A DNA stretch of 64,000 nucleotides from Salvia splendens (lineage: Eukaryota; Streptophyta; Magnoliopsida; Lamiales; Lamiaceae): NCBI RefSeq assembly GCF_004379255.2, contig NC_056049.1, positions 12,136,063 through 12,200,062 on the forward strand, in the 5' to 3' direction. How positions within the stretch are numbered: position 1 is the first letter of the stretch; each line of letters opens with the position of its first letter. The notes beneath the pieces are model-generated. The model worked only from the letters and a program-made list of their open reading frames with translations. It made no database searches and was not told the DNA's origin. The translations under genes were made by a program, and so were the position numbers. Positions 29,860 to 41,805 of the stretch are shown in pieces.

Positions 29860-32628
29860 TGATGGAGTTTTGGTGCCCCAAAACAAATAAATCAGATAAG
29901 GATCTATTTGACCGATTATGCGATTAATCAATTCACATGTTAAACATATAATTGCATGCTAGAACGAAAATAATTCATGCTTAAAGAAAGTAAATCCTAA
30001 ACATGAATACTACGGTTCCCGAACTATATTTTGATATTAGGGTTGACTGATCTTATCAAAATACTAGGACTCGAATAAAGAAGACAAATCGCCCTCTTCT
30101 ATATTAAGAGATGATGAAATTTCTGTAGAAGAAATAATGAATATTTATGTCTCCTTTATTCTCCTATTTATATTAAGTTACATATTAGGCCCAGTCACAG
30201 ATCTATGGAAGGTTTTGGATATGACATCCCCCAATTAGATTCTTACTAATTAAATTGAATCCACAATTTAATACAAGCTTATATTGGAATATTATTAGCA
30301 GCCACTACAAAAATAATATTGCACTGCCCATCCAAATTTGAAATTACAAATAATCCGGGCTTCCTTGTTTAAATGATTATTTTCCATGCTTAAGATATAA
30401 ATGTCCATTAATTAATTGAAGCCTGCTACGAGACTTAATTAATTAACATCTTATTAATTCCAAGAGTGGACTTAGAAAGAAACATTTATTTATTATTCAT
30501 GGAATAATTAAATTCCAATTGTCCAGTTTCCGAATAATAAAACCTTGTCTCGAGCTCCTCTTGGGGATATTATCAAACTAGACTCACCAGGCGCGCGATT
30601 CAACATAAAAGCAATCCCAGGACCGCTAGATATTAATTAACACTACCCAATATATCAGGATAATTGGGTTGCAAAAAACCCGCACCATTTGATAAGTCAA
30701 AGTAAGGCATAATCAATAACGTATGCACAATGCTAACGTATGTTGATTAAGAAATAGTTGTTTATCAAGACCTAGTCTTCCAGTAGATAGCATGAAGACA
30801 TGTCTTGCTATTAGATCCGTTCAGTGCTATACCACACCAATTTCCTCTTATTTCAGTAAGGCTTAGAAATAATCGGACTGACATTGCAACCTTTCGCGAT
30901 AGGTACTCAAAGCCCATCTAGGTTGTGAAATGTTAGAGTTTGTATACTAGAAATCACCTTTCGAGTGATTGAATACTTTAAAACTCTTATTTTATTTTCC
31001 AATGAATGAAACAAATTATTTTTATCATAATGTTGTTATGTTTTAATTTAATGGATGTTTATTGCATGTTTAAATATATGAGTAACTTAATAAAGTCTAA
31101 GTCTTTATTTTAGTAGACCGGTTGTGGGCGTCGTCCACTTTAAGGTAACACGGTCAGTTCTGAACAAAGAAAAATAAAAATTTCACAACCCACATAGGCC
31201 TAGACTACCTATCGTGAAATGTTGCAATGTCAGTCTGCATATTTCTAAGCCTTACTGAAATAAGATGGCATTGGTGTGGTAGAACACTGATTTGGATCTA
31301 AAAGCGAGACAAGTCTTTATGCTATCTACTGAAAGACGAGGTCTTGATAATTATTTATTTCTTAGTTAATGTACGTTAGCATTGAGCATACTGTATTGAT
31401 TAGGCACTACTTTGACTTACAAAATGGTGCGTGTTTTCCCCAACCCAATAATCCTGGTATATTGGGTAGTGGTGATTAATATCTAGCGGTGCTAGGATTG
31501 CTATTATATTGAATTGTGCACAGGTGAGTCTCGTTTGTTAACGTCCTCAAGAGGATCTTGAAACAAAGCTTTATTATTCGGAACCTAGCTACTTGGAGTT
31601 TGATTACTCTATGAATAATAAATAAGCGCTTCTTGCTAAGTCCACTCTTGGAATTAATAAGATGTTAATTAATTAAGTTCATAGCAGACACTAATTAATT
31701 AATGAACGTTTCTATCTTAAGCGCGAGAAATGAACAACAAACAATGGAAACCCGGATTACTTGTAATTTCGGATTTGGATGGACAGTGCAATATTATTTC
31801 TGTAGTGGCTGCTAATACTATTCCAATATAAGCTTGTATTAAATTGTGGGTTCAATTGAATTAGTAAAAAGCTAATTGGGGGAGGTCATATCCAAAACCT
31901 TCCATAGATCCCTGACTGGGCCCAATATGTGACTTAATATAAATAAGAGAATAAAGGAGACAGAAAAGACACTTATTTTTATTTCAAATTTTCGTGACCC
32001 TCCTTGTACACATTGAGGATGATTTTTCTCTCCTCCATGAGATAGAATTCTGTCTTCTTTATTTAAGTCCTATTATTCTGGTAAGATCAGCCCACACTGA
32101 TATCAACATACAGTCCGGGAACCAGTCAGAAGATCCGTGGTCTAGTACTCAAGATCTTCACGTGGAGAAAGCGCGAGCTATCTTCGATTCTTTGGAGAAT
32201 CATTAAGGTGAAATAGCTAATCCGTAGAAAAGCATGTTTTAGGTTTTAATTACGCTTAAAACATGATTTAATTCGAGTTATGAGCGTATACATGAGATAA
32301 TTGCGTGAATAGAATTTGTCTAAATAATCTGCTAAATAGATCAGTATTATTATGTAATTGATTTATCTGTGCGCTTCCGCTGCCAACCGCCCACAACCGG
32401 TCTACTAAGCAAAAGACTTAGACTTTGTTTACTTCTTGTGCATTTAAATGTTTATAAAACATCTTATAAATGCACAAGCAAACACAATTTATAATAATAG
32501 TGATTCTATTCATGCGAAACTGCTCGAATAATACTGAATCGGGTTAAAAGTGGATTGTAGAGTTTTTCATATACAAGCAAAATTCTATTCGTGCTCGAAA
32601 CATGCTTTTCGGTATACCAAACCTAACA
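29860..32628 (-). mobile_element. Copia LTR insertion containing an inverted second LTR
   Basis: Flanked by perfect CTACC duplications. The outer pieces (29860-30930 and about 32388-32628) are one minus-strand LTR of the family seen at 3649-5108. It is interrupted by a plus-strand LTR of the same family (30931-32387, from TGTTAGAGTTTGTATACTAG to CTTCCGCTGCCAAC). The inner LTR lacks its last bases and the outer LTR lacks about 50 bp at the junction, with no target duplication, so the inner copy did not arise by simple insertion. Confidence 0.8.
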
Positions 32629-32633
32629 CTACC

Positions 32634-32951
32634 GATGATGGAGCTGCAAAGGATGAGTCAGATAAGAGAGAATGCAGAGTTGTCTTCTTCTGCAAGGGTA
32701 TTAATGCAAATCATGAAGAGTATGCCCTAGGGATTGGAGCTCACACCGTCCTATAAAAGGAGTAGGAACCTGAAGCAGGGGGGATCATCGATTTACACCA
32801 GAATCACAAAAAACACTCACAATAGAAGAACCATGGAGAATGAGAGATAAAAGGAAGGAAGCAAGATTTCATCGAGAGAATACTTTATACCTCCTAACTT
32901 GGATGGAGAGACCTAGTTTAGCCAGAATCCACCGTTTGTTTTTATGCTCTT
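32634..32951 (+). repeat. LTR family B copy 1, right part
   Basis: Resumes the family B LTR after the Copia LTR insertion, with a TATAAAAGG box near 32752. It is cut at 32952 by the start of a second family B LTR. Confidence 0.65.
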
Positions 32952-33616
32952 TGATAAGTGATGAGGCTCGTTTCATGCATGTGTTCTGTAGTAAAACTTC
33001 ATCAAATTATGTTAACTGACGTCTAATTTCGAGCCAGGTGTGTGTGTAAGTCCGCTATTTTCAGAAACTGAGTTGATCAACTGGGCGGACGAATGGATCA
33101 GGAGAAGGAGCCAAATTGCTACACTAATGGATCAAGTTGAAGCAAATGACACGCAGCGGAGCACCCAATGAGAAGACTAATGCGTCGCACAAGAAAAATC
33201 CTCAAGGGCAAAGGGTAAAGATGACCTTTCAAAGAACAAATGCCCTAAGGATCAAGACCTCACGCCTTCCTATAAATGGATATAGAGAAGGAGGAAGGAG
33301 GAGAGCTTTCCGGCAGTGTCACTCATTAGTTTTCAGCTTTCTTCCAGAGCTGGAATTGGGAGCTCCAAACACTTCATCTTCCTGTTTTTGCACACACACT
33401 TGGTCCTGTTCTAGTTTAGTTTAGTTTAATTGGCGTTTTGGTGTTGGTTTCCGCACTTTTAATCTTTTGGTTCTGTTATTCCACTTCGAGAAGAAGCGAT
33501 GAAACAATTTCCTACTTTCCTTGTTAGTTTTTCAGTTTAGTTTTGGATGTTATCAACTTTTGATGCTTTGATTTAGTAGATTTGAAGTTATGTTTTCATT
33601 TATGGCTGTCTCATGC
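32952..33616 (+). repeat. LTR family B copy 2, left part
   Basis: Starts TGATAAGTGATGAGGCTCG. Contains TATAAATGG near 33271. Interrupted at 33616 by an antisense family B LTR and resumes at 35183. Confidence 0.75.
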
Positions 33617-35177
33617 TGAAGTGAGAGATGATGTGAGCCGAATCGGATCGTGTGTGTTTCGTGTGCTTACAGGGAACACTAATACAAGTGCTCGGTCAAG
33701 ACACCGCGCTTCTTAAATCCACTGGATCACTAGGTCCAGGAATCCAAGGAACACAGAGTGTTGTTGTCGTTGGACACGCTCGACTCTCCTTCAAAAATTA
33801 ATCCCTCAACCCAAATTACTATTAAATTAGTATAGGGAAGTGAGGTCGATCCCACGAAGATGGATTCGTGAGTAGTGTTTAGAGACTCTGGGAACAAGCG
33901 GCTGCTGCCACGCAAAGGGTTGAGGTTTATAACAACTACCACTAGACCTAGGCACGGAATTTAAATGCTAGACCTAAGAAACAGAATACTTGTAAAATCA
34001 GACATCAACACCGAAAGAAACAATAGCTCGCTAGACCGTGTAAATGATTAACTAAATATGACTAGGCAGGAAGAATTAAAAAGTGGGGACCAGGACATTC
34101 AAATAAGGTAAGTACGGTAAAAGCTGCAACTAACAAACTCATGCAATTTCCTATCCAACTCAGAAACGTAAATGAAGAAAACAGAGCATACTCCTAGATT
34201 CGAACAGAATATAGAAATCGGGACGCCGGAAACTCGCTACGAATCGGAAGTACATCAGATCTACATAAACTGAACGAAATGAAACGAAAACACGTAAGCT
34301 AGGCATAAAATTAAACCAACACGACTCAGATTCACGTCGAATGCTTAATCCACTCCGGATCCAAGACATCCGAACTCAACACCCAGCACAATAAACTCCA
34401 TAGCTCCGATTCTCACAGATCTACTCAAATCAACTCCAGATCCCAACAATCACAGACAACCCTACAACATCAACAAGTTAAGAACCCGATTCATCCACAA
34501 ACAGACTCCATTCTCCCAGATCCAACCACAAACCTGCGATAATCTAGAAAACAACCAGCTCCAACAATCCAACTCAGAATTCAAGTAATCATAATCGACA
34601 CACAAAGATCAACATAGTCGGCATAAACTAAAACGAAACTTGCATAAACACAGAGAATATCCAGAAATCAAAGAGGTCCGAGCCTCGAACAGCGAAGCTC
34701 GGCGAATTCAGCAGAAACGTAAACAGAAAATAAATTGTTTCTTCGCCCTCAAGTAGGACGGTGTTACCACCAGATCGAAAAGTGTGTAAGCTAGAAGTGA
34801 ACCCCAAGTATGCCCTGAATTTCCCACGAAAGAACCCAAGTGTGTGAAGAAAAGTGAACTAAGCTACAAGCTGTTGGCGAGGTCTCCAACCGAGAAGATC
34901 CCTCCAGCGTGCATGCTTCTCTCTTTTATAGACGCGGACATAACCTTCTAGAGTCTTTGTAGAAATCTCTATTCTACCCTTCAACTCTGAGGCTTCCTCC
35001 GTCGAGCAATTTTCCGCATAATGTCCACTCTTTCGCTTTCTTCCTAGGTCCACGCAACTGTCTCCCTTCTTTGCTGGACCTGGCGAAAATCTTCACACAC
35101 CTGGCTTAAAACGCGTGTTAGACCCAGAAATTTCACGAATTAAAGCCCTAGACCTATGCATGAAATTAGCCTTATCA
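33617..35177 (-). mobile_element. Solo LTR, family B (1561 bp, complete)
   Basis: On the minus strand it runs from TGATAAGGCTAATTTCATGC at 35177 to CATCATCTCTCACTTCA at 33617. It is flanked by the perfect 5-bp duplication CATGC (33612-33616 and 35178-35182), so it is a full solo LTR, left by LTR-LTR recombination. It sits in a plus-strand LTR of the same family. Confidence 0.9.
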
Positions 35178-35182
35178 CATGC

Positions 35183-35985
35183 ATGATACTTCCGATCTGC
35201 CTTCGATTTCTGTTTCCCGACTCATGTCTTAGCTAAGAATATTTTGTTGTGTTCTGATTTAGTTAGATCTGATGTTTTATGCTTGAAAGTTCTTAGGATG
35301 TTTAGATATAGCAGTTTCTGTTTCGCTCCTGCATGAGTTAGTTTTTTGTTTACATAGCCGCAACTTAGATTTTAGGAGTAGATTTAATTTATGGGTTGTT
35401 ATGATGTTTCTTTTTCCTTAACTTTTCAGATCTGTTCTTTGCTATGTTTTTCCATGTTGATTTGTTAAAGAAGATGAAGTTGTTAGAAAGTTTTTACTAT
35501 ATCGTACACCTTCCAGGGGACTGACAGTCCCGTTTATTCTGTTTGTCCATTTATGGAAAGTTCAGATTGAGTTGATCAAGTCTACTAGTTATGTTTTTAT
35601 TAGTTGATCAGTTTAATATTTTAATCTATCAAGTCCAGTAGTTAACTTAACCCACCCCTAGAATGTGTGGCCGCAGCCATTCCCATTTTGTGTCCAGCAT
35701 TCAAATCACAAACGTCTCATCTTTGTGGGATCGATCCTTACTTCCCTATACTAGTTAATATATTAGTGGGTTAAGGTTTTGAAAACATGCTTCTGTACTC
35801 TTCTTTTCGTCTGGCTCGAGTAGGAGTCGGTCGAGTTGATCAGGCCAAATCTTTGTTGGGTCCACTAACTTGTTCTCACAGGTAGAAGGGCGTACAATTG
35901 GCTAACTGGATCAGTTTGACAATCCAATTTGAGCAAGCCACAACGATAATAGAATGAAGAGAGAAGTCAGAACGAACTCAGCATT
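35183..35985 (+). repeat. LTR family B copy 2, right part
   Basis: Continues the LTR interrupted at 33616. Contains the conserved family block GTGGGATCGATCCTTACTTC followed by AGTGGGTTAAGGTTTTGAA. It ends near 35985, where another family B start begins. Confidence 0.75.
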
Positions 35986-35987
35986 TT

Positions 35988-36282
35988 CAATAAGGCTCGT
36001 TTCATGCATGCGTTCCGTGATAAAACTACACCCAATTCTGTAATCTAACGTGCAAATGTGAGCCAGGTGTGTGTGAAAGTCCGCCATATGAAGAAATCGA
36101 ATGGATCAGTTGGGCGGACGAACGGATCAAGGAGAAGGAGTTACTTTGTTGCGCAAATGGCCCAAGTCAGACTATATGGCATGCGACAGGAGCCCCCGAT
36201 TAGGAGATGGTGCGTAACACAAGAAAGATCCCCAAAGGCGAAGGGCAAGAGACACTTTTCGAAGGATAGTTACCCTAGGGAT
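35988..36282 (+). repeat. LTR family B copy 3, left part
   Basis: Starts TAAGGCTCGTTTCATGCATG (first bases altered) and closely matches copy 2 over its first 290 bp. It is cut at 36282 by the Athila LTR. 46567-47680 probably holds its right part. Confidence 0.7.
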
Positions 36283-37565
36283 TGACAAACTCATAGTTTA
36301 GGATGGTTTTAGAGGTGATTAATCCATGTTTTTGTTGAATTAAAGTGTTTATTATAGGTTTTCACCCATTTAGTCATCAATTAGATGAAGTAATGAGTTT
36401 GTTGGAGTTTTGAAGTAAAAACAGGTTAAAACGGGCAAAACGGAGTGAACGGGTGATTCCAGAGAGTTCGCCCGGTCAGGCGTTTTTTATTCAAAGAAAC
36501 GCCCGCCTGAGCGTTTTGCAGAGATAGCGAGTTCCAAAGAGAACGCCCGGTCGGGCGTTTTGTTATTTGTGGATCGCCTGGTCGGGCGTTTTACATAGAC
36601 TCTTCATTTTGCTGATTTTCACTCCGGATATAAAAGAGGACTTCACACATTTGAGCCTTAATTCCCACACGACGATTCTAAGCAAGAGAGCAAGGTTTTG
36701 AAGAGGATTTGAAGGCTTAGGAGCTTCCCCTCTCAAGAGATTGAAGGAGAAGACTCCCCACCATCATTTCTACCATAGGGAGTTCTAGATTCTATTTTCT
36801 ATCCATGTCTTCTTTCATTTGCTTTGTATTTCTTTTTGTTTTATCTTTGACCATGAGTAGCTAGATTTCTTTAGGGATTTGGTGAAGTTTGTATAGAATT
36901 CATGGGTTGAACCTTGATTTATGTTTATCTATCTCTTTGTATGATTTTGTTGGTTATTGGGCTCTTATTATCCATTTGCTTAGCTACCAATATGATATAT
37001 CTTGTTCTAATTATTATCATTGAGAAATGCTTGATTATCTTGTTAAATAATCAACAACTCCGTGCGTTTTATGTGATCGAGAGATGCATAGCTAGAGAGA
37101 GGGCTTGGGTCCGTAGAATTAGGCAGTCGGACTTGAAGTGTTGGGAGGAGACTCCAACATTAGAGTCCGATCAACGTGTTAGATGCACCCGAGAGGGGGT
37201 CTATCCAATAGTCTCGACCTTCCTAACCATGCATGAGACCCAATAGATGAGCATAATCCCTAGGTGACACCCGTGATCCATATCAATGGATCCATATCCC
37301 TACCTTTCCTATATTGTTTGAAAATCTTTCTTTATTTGCTTTCTTTGGTTATTTGATCTTAATTGTATATGTTACTTAGTTTATTATTGTCATTAGATAA
37401 CAAAAACCAAAAACCCCCTTCATTAGTCTAAATAGTGCTTGACATTGCATCATAGTATTCATTTAAGCATTTAGTCTTCGAGGATCAATAATTTTAACTT
37501 GCCACGTGCTACATATCCCGTACACTTGCGGATGAAATTTTCGATTGCTAAATTAGCACGAGTCA
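36283..37565 (+). repeat. Athila element A 5' LTR (1283 bp)
   Basis: Runs from TGACAAACTCATAGTTTAGG to CGAGTCA just before the primer site. Contains repeated CGCCCGGTCGGGCGTTTT-like motifs (36460-36600) and a TATAAAAGAGG box near 36630. No second copy was seen. Confidence 0.75.
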
Positions 37566-37571
37566 AGTTTA

Positions 37572-37589
37572 TGGCGCCGTTGCCGGGGA
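37572..37589 (+). other. Primer binding site, tRNA-Asp type
   Basis: TGGCGCCGTTGCCGGGGA complements the 3' end of plant tRNA-Asp and is the usual Athila primer site. Confidence 0.88.
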
Positions 37590-37719
37590 CTAAATTTGCT
37601 TTTGTGTTTGATATTGTGATAAGATAGAGAATACTTGTTTAGACATTTTACCTGTTTTATTTAGTTTAACTTTCTTGTGTAGTTCTAACTTCCCTTTGTT
37701 CTTCTCTTGTGTTGTGTAG

Positions 37720-39105
37720 GTGTGTATGCTCACGCGCTCAAGGCGTCTACCCCTTGAGCCGATTGACTTGGAAATAGAAGCCACCAATAGAAGGAGAAGA
37801 GGACAAAGGAGGAGAGCACGAGCTCAACATCTAGTTGAGCCAATGGAAAATACACATGGAAACAATGGGGGAGTTCCACCTCCACCTCCATTGAATCAAG
37901 ACCAAATCATTCTCCAACTACAACAAGAAATGACGGAGATGAGAAGGGAAAGAGAGGAGGAAAGGAGGCGAGAGGCACCGGTTAGAGATGCATTTGGGAA
38001 CGTCAATATTCCAATTCCACCTTATGATACAAGGGTGAATGCCAACAATTTTGAGTTGAAGACGAGATTAATTCAATTTGTGGAGCAACGTGTTTTCTCG
38101 GGAAGGCCCACAGAGGATCCTAATAGGCACTTAGCTAAATTCTTGGAGATTTCCAATACAACTAAGCTTAATGGGGTTCCCGACGATACAATCAAGCTTA
38201 GGCTATTCCCATTCTCATTGTCGGGATATGCTAGAGATTGGTTTGATAACCTTGAGTCGGGCTCGGTTACAAGTTGGGACGACTTAGCTCAAAAGTTTTT
38301 GGATCGGTTCTTCCCTCTAAGCTCCACTCTCAACCTTCAAGCGGAGATCTCCCACTTTAAATTAAGGGCCAAGAGTCTATGTTCGAGGCTTGGGAAAGAT
38401 TCAACGCCTTGTTAAAGAAATGTCCCAACCATGGGCTATCTCCGAGTCATCAAGTGAGCCTCTTCTACAATGGATACTCGGAATTAATCAAGAGTCAATT
38501 AGAATTTGGCTCGGGGGGATCATTCTTGGACAAGGGGGTCGATGAGTGCAAGAAGATGCTTCAAAGGCTTGTCTATACTAGCAATGGTTGGAGCTCGGGC
38601 TGAGATGGTTCAATGCCGGCAGCTTCGGTCGTGGATTCGGATGCATTCAATCTTCTCAACCAGCAAATGATGTTGTTGAATTAAACGGTGGATAGCCTTA
38701 GTGTGGGGGTGGCACCTATGGGAGAGCCTTTACCTACCGTGGAAGATTTCAATTATATACATCAAGGAGGAAACCAATGAGGTAATCCAAGGAATTTCAA
38801 CAATTGTCGCCCTAACAATGTGGGTGGTAATTATCAACAAGGCTACCGTCCACCCTTCAATGCGCATCCAAACCTCTCATATGGAAATCCAAGTAATGCT
38901 ATCCAACCACCTCCACTTCCCGGATTTGGAGCATCAAGTTATGCCACCAATGTACCTAGCCCCTCAAGATCTTTGAGTGATGTCACAATTGAGCTTCTAA
39001 AAGCTCTAATGGAGAAGACCGATGGGATCATGACACACTCTACCATGAGGATTGATAAAGTTGAGACGGCAGTAGTGGGGTCACCACAAGATTGGGGGCC
39101 TTAGA
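37720..39105 (+). pseudogene. Athila gag (element A), frameshifted
   Basis: First frame (37720-38415) begins MCMLTRSRRLPLEPIDLEIE and contains the Retrotrans_gag core (LRLFPFSLSGYARDWFDNL, GSVTSWDDLAQKFLDRFFP). A one-base shift near 38375 moves the continuation into 38379-38603 (EAWERFNALLKKCPNHGLS, YNGYSELIKSQLEF). A further frame change leads to the Pro/Asn-rich tail at 38820-39104. Gag forms the particle and packages RNA. This copy cannot make a full-length protein. Confidence 0.85.
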
Positions 39106-40381
39106 GCACCAAGTAAGTCAAATTGCTCAAGCCGTTGGGCAAATACATCAACCGGGGTAATTTCCAAGCACGAAAATTCCAAACCCGAAAGATTGCAAGG
39201 CAATCTACATGAGGAGTGGGACAAGCTATGAGAGTCCTCCTATGCCCGAGGTGGAAGCTAAGGAAGTGCCGGAAGAAGAGATAGAAGAAGAGGAGATAGA
39301 GGTGGAGTCACCTAATATGCCATCCGAGGTTCAACCCGAGGCAATTGATCTACCTAAGCTAAAGGAAGTCAAAATTCCTTTCCCTCAAGTGGTGCAAAAG
39401 AAGAAGTTAGATGAGAAGTTTGCAAAATTCCTTGAGATCTTCAAGAGGGTGCACCTCAATATTCCTCTTATTGAGGATCTCCAGCAAATGCCCGACTATC
39501 TCCAGTTTTTGAAGAAGATTATGTCCAAGAAGAAGAAGTTGGTTGATTATGAAATCGTGAGCTTGACCGAGAATTGTAGTGCAATCATCCAACAAAAGAT
39601 GCCGGCAAAGATGAAGGATCCGGGGAGCTTCAACATCTCTTGTGTGATCGGGAATGATAGGCAAACCAAGGCCATATGTGATTTGGGGCAAGCATAAATC
39701 TCATGCCCCTAAGCTTCTTCCGGAAATTGAACTTCGATGTCTTGAAGCCGACCACCATCACCCTTCAAATGGTGGATAAATCCATCAAGTTCCCCAATGG
39801 AGTCCTCGAGAATGCCTTAGTGAGGGTGATACGAACCTCTATTATTATTATTTAGTTTAGATATTATAGGGATTTAGCATATCTTTTTCTATATCTTTGT
39901 TTTCTTGTTCATTAAGTCAGTAGCATTATAAATAGGATAGACTGTTATCTTTTTTATTCATTCAATCAATATACGAAATTATCATTCTTTTGGCTCAATT
40001 GAGTAGAAAACAAGAAACATCTCCTAAGGTTGCCGCCCCTTTTTTTGCCGTCCAAGTCACGACCCAACGTTGGGCGCTCGACAACGATGACATCTTGTTT
40101 CTTGATTTTGTGTGGAAATCGACGTTAAGGATTTAGGTCCTTAACAACTGGTGCTTTCATTGATAGTTGACCCTCCCACCATCTCGAACCGAAGCTACAC
40201 CGCTGCCTGACGGAAAACATTCCGCGCACAGCAACTGCTTTGGCTGTCGAGTCCCGCCTGTCTGCCGAGCTCTAGCCGCAGGACAACACTACTTCTGCAA
40301 CGCCCGACGGGAAGGATTCCCGCGTGCCACGTCGAAGTCTGACGATCATCAACCACCACAACCACGCCTCAGTCCGTCAAC

Positions 40382-40690
40382 ATGTCATACGACTACGCCG
40401 GCTATTGCCGTCGTCAATACGACTTCCCTCAGGACACACAGCCATTCCGTCCCTACCAGCCGGCCCAACCTCGCCGTGTAACATGGTGGGACCCTCCGAG
40501 CAGCCGGGTGGAAGTACTTCGTCCGCTGTCGTGGCCTGATCCAGAATCACCCTACGTCTCACACCACTTGGATCCACCTGATCGTCACCCACGACCGAGA
40601 TACCAGCCCATCGGGTACCGCGACACCGCGGTGGCTACATCGAGAGAGGTGGCCACCTATCTGATCGCGGAGATCATCAGACCCAATTAG
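40382..40690 (+). pseudogene. Possible gag N-terminal part of element N
   Basis: A 102-codon frame starting MSYDYAGYCRRQYDFPQD, rich in Pro, Tyr and Arg, in the position where gag should start. It is in a different frame from the zinc-knuckle frame downstream. I do not recognise a domain; the call rests on position. Confidence 0.3.
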
Positions 40691-40839
40691 GGTTTGATCG
40701 CTACCCGACAATCGCAACGCAGCGGCACCGCCCAACGTGCTGGGACCAACCGGCGCAACAGCAGGGCCGCGGCTACCTGACCGTTGACCGTCCCCGATGC
40801 TCGGAGACGTGCTGGGACTGACCTCGCCCTCGGGAGGAG

Positions 40840-41805
40840 GTGAGAGCGCGAGTCCAGCCCGCCTCCCACCAGCCCCACTACTCCACCGAAAAGCCAACGC
40901 GGGACATGTACAGTCAGCCCACACGTGTGACCAGTCAAACTCCGGAGCTGCCACGCCTGCCGCTAATACGAGTCTCCCAGGTGGAGAAGTCAGAACTGTC
41001 CAGGTTGGGTCTCTGCTGGCACTGTTCTGAAAAATGGGTGAAGGGACATGTGTGTAAACAACGCATTCTCTGTTATGCGGATGATGGGGAGGAGTTTGAG
41101 GAGAACATTCAAGATGAGAATTTAGCCGAAGAGAAAACTGATAATACTCCCATGATAGTATTCAGTGATGATGTTCCCAATGACGTAACCGATGTTCACA
41201 ATGATGGCGCTCCTCTTGATGTTCCAAACAAAGAGTCCCCTGGAGAGTTCGTCAAGAACAAAGGGATTGTCAAGAACGACAATGAGTCACCGCAAGTGCT
41301 CGTTGGGGTATATGATGAGAAGATTGGTGAAAATGAGGAGACATTGCTAGAAGATAAAGAGGAGGATGGTTCTATTGGTGAAGTGGAGAAGATAATCGCC
41401 TCACTCAATGTTGTTCAAGTGTCATCCAAAAATGTTGTTGGAAATTGTTGGAGCAAGAAAGGAGATGGTGCTTACACCGATTTGCCCGTAATTACTTGTG
41501 TCTATGTGGATTTGAATATCGGTGATGTTCCAAGTATGAATCATCGATCAACATCGCTCGACAAACATGCAAGGTTGATCCCTCCGAGTAATGATATGCC
41601 ATGCTTGGGCATTCTGGGAGGCGTGGATAAGGTTTTCGATTTGGCAAGGAATTTTTCCGACAAAGTTGGGTCTCCTTTGTTGATTTTTTATGGAAGTGAA
41701 GAAGGGAGATGTTCACCTGTTCGGTGTGTGTTTGATCCAGGAGGAGTTGCCTCGCCGAAGCTTCTGCTTTCAACTCTCCTTTTTGCTTCGTTGTTCCCAC
41801 CTTGA
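40840..41805 (+). CDS. Element N protein with retroviral-type zinc knuckle (321 codons)
   Basis: The frame contains LGLCWHCSEKWVKGHVCKQR near residues 55-75. This is the CX2CX7HXC knuckle typical of chromovirus gag, which binds the element RNA. What follows is not a protease but a long acidic stretch (EEFEENIQDENLAEEKTDN and more) and a C-terminal part of unknown role. The stop lies just before a segment whose translation resembles the chromovirus 3' end, next to the 3' LTR. Start is uncertain because the preceding region is in another frame. Likely a particle or RNA-packaging protein mobilised by a related autonomous element. Confidence 0.6.
   Translation: MRARVQPASHQPHYSTEKPTRDMYSQPTRVTSQTPELPRLPLIRVSQVEKSELSRLGLCWHCSEKWVKGHVCKQRILCYADDGEEFEENIQDENLAEEKTDNTPMIVFSDDVPNDVTDVHNDGAPLDVPNKESPGEFVKNKGIVKNDNESPQVLVGVYDEKIGENEETLLEDKEEDGSIGEVEKIIASLNVVQVSSKNVVGNCWSKKGDGAYTDLPVITCVYVDLNIGDVPSMNHRSTSLDKHARLIPPSNDMPCLGILGGVDKVFDLARNFSDKVGSPLLIFYGSEEGRCSPVRCVFDPGGVASPKLLLSTLLFASLFPP

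Noticed and set aside
40167..40939. Several overlapping frames in element N
   Set aside because: GC-rich sequence gives frames on both strands. Only 40840-41805, with a zinc knuckle, and tentatively 40382-40690, are kept.
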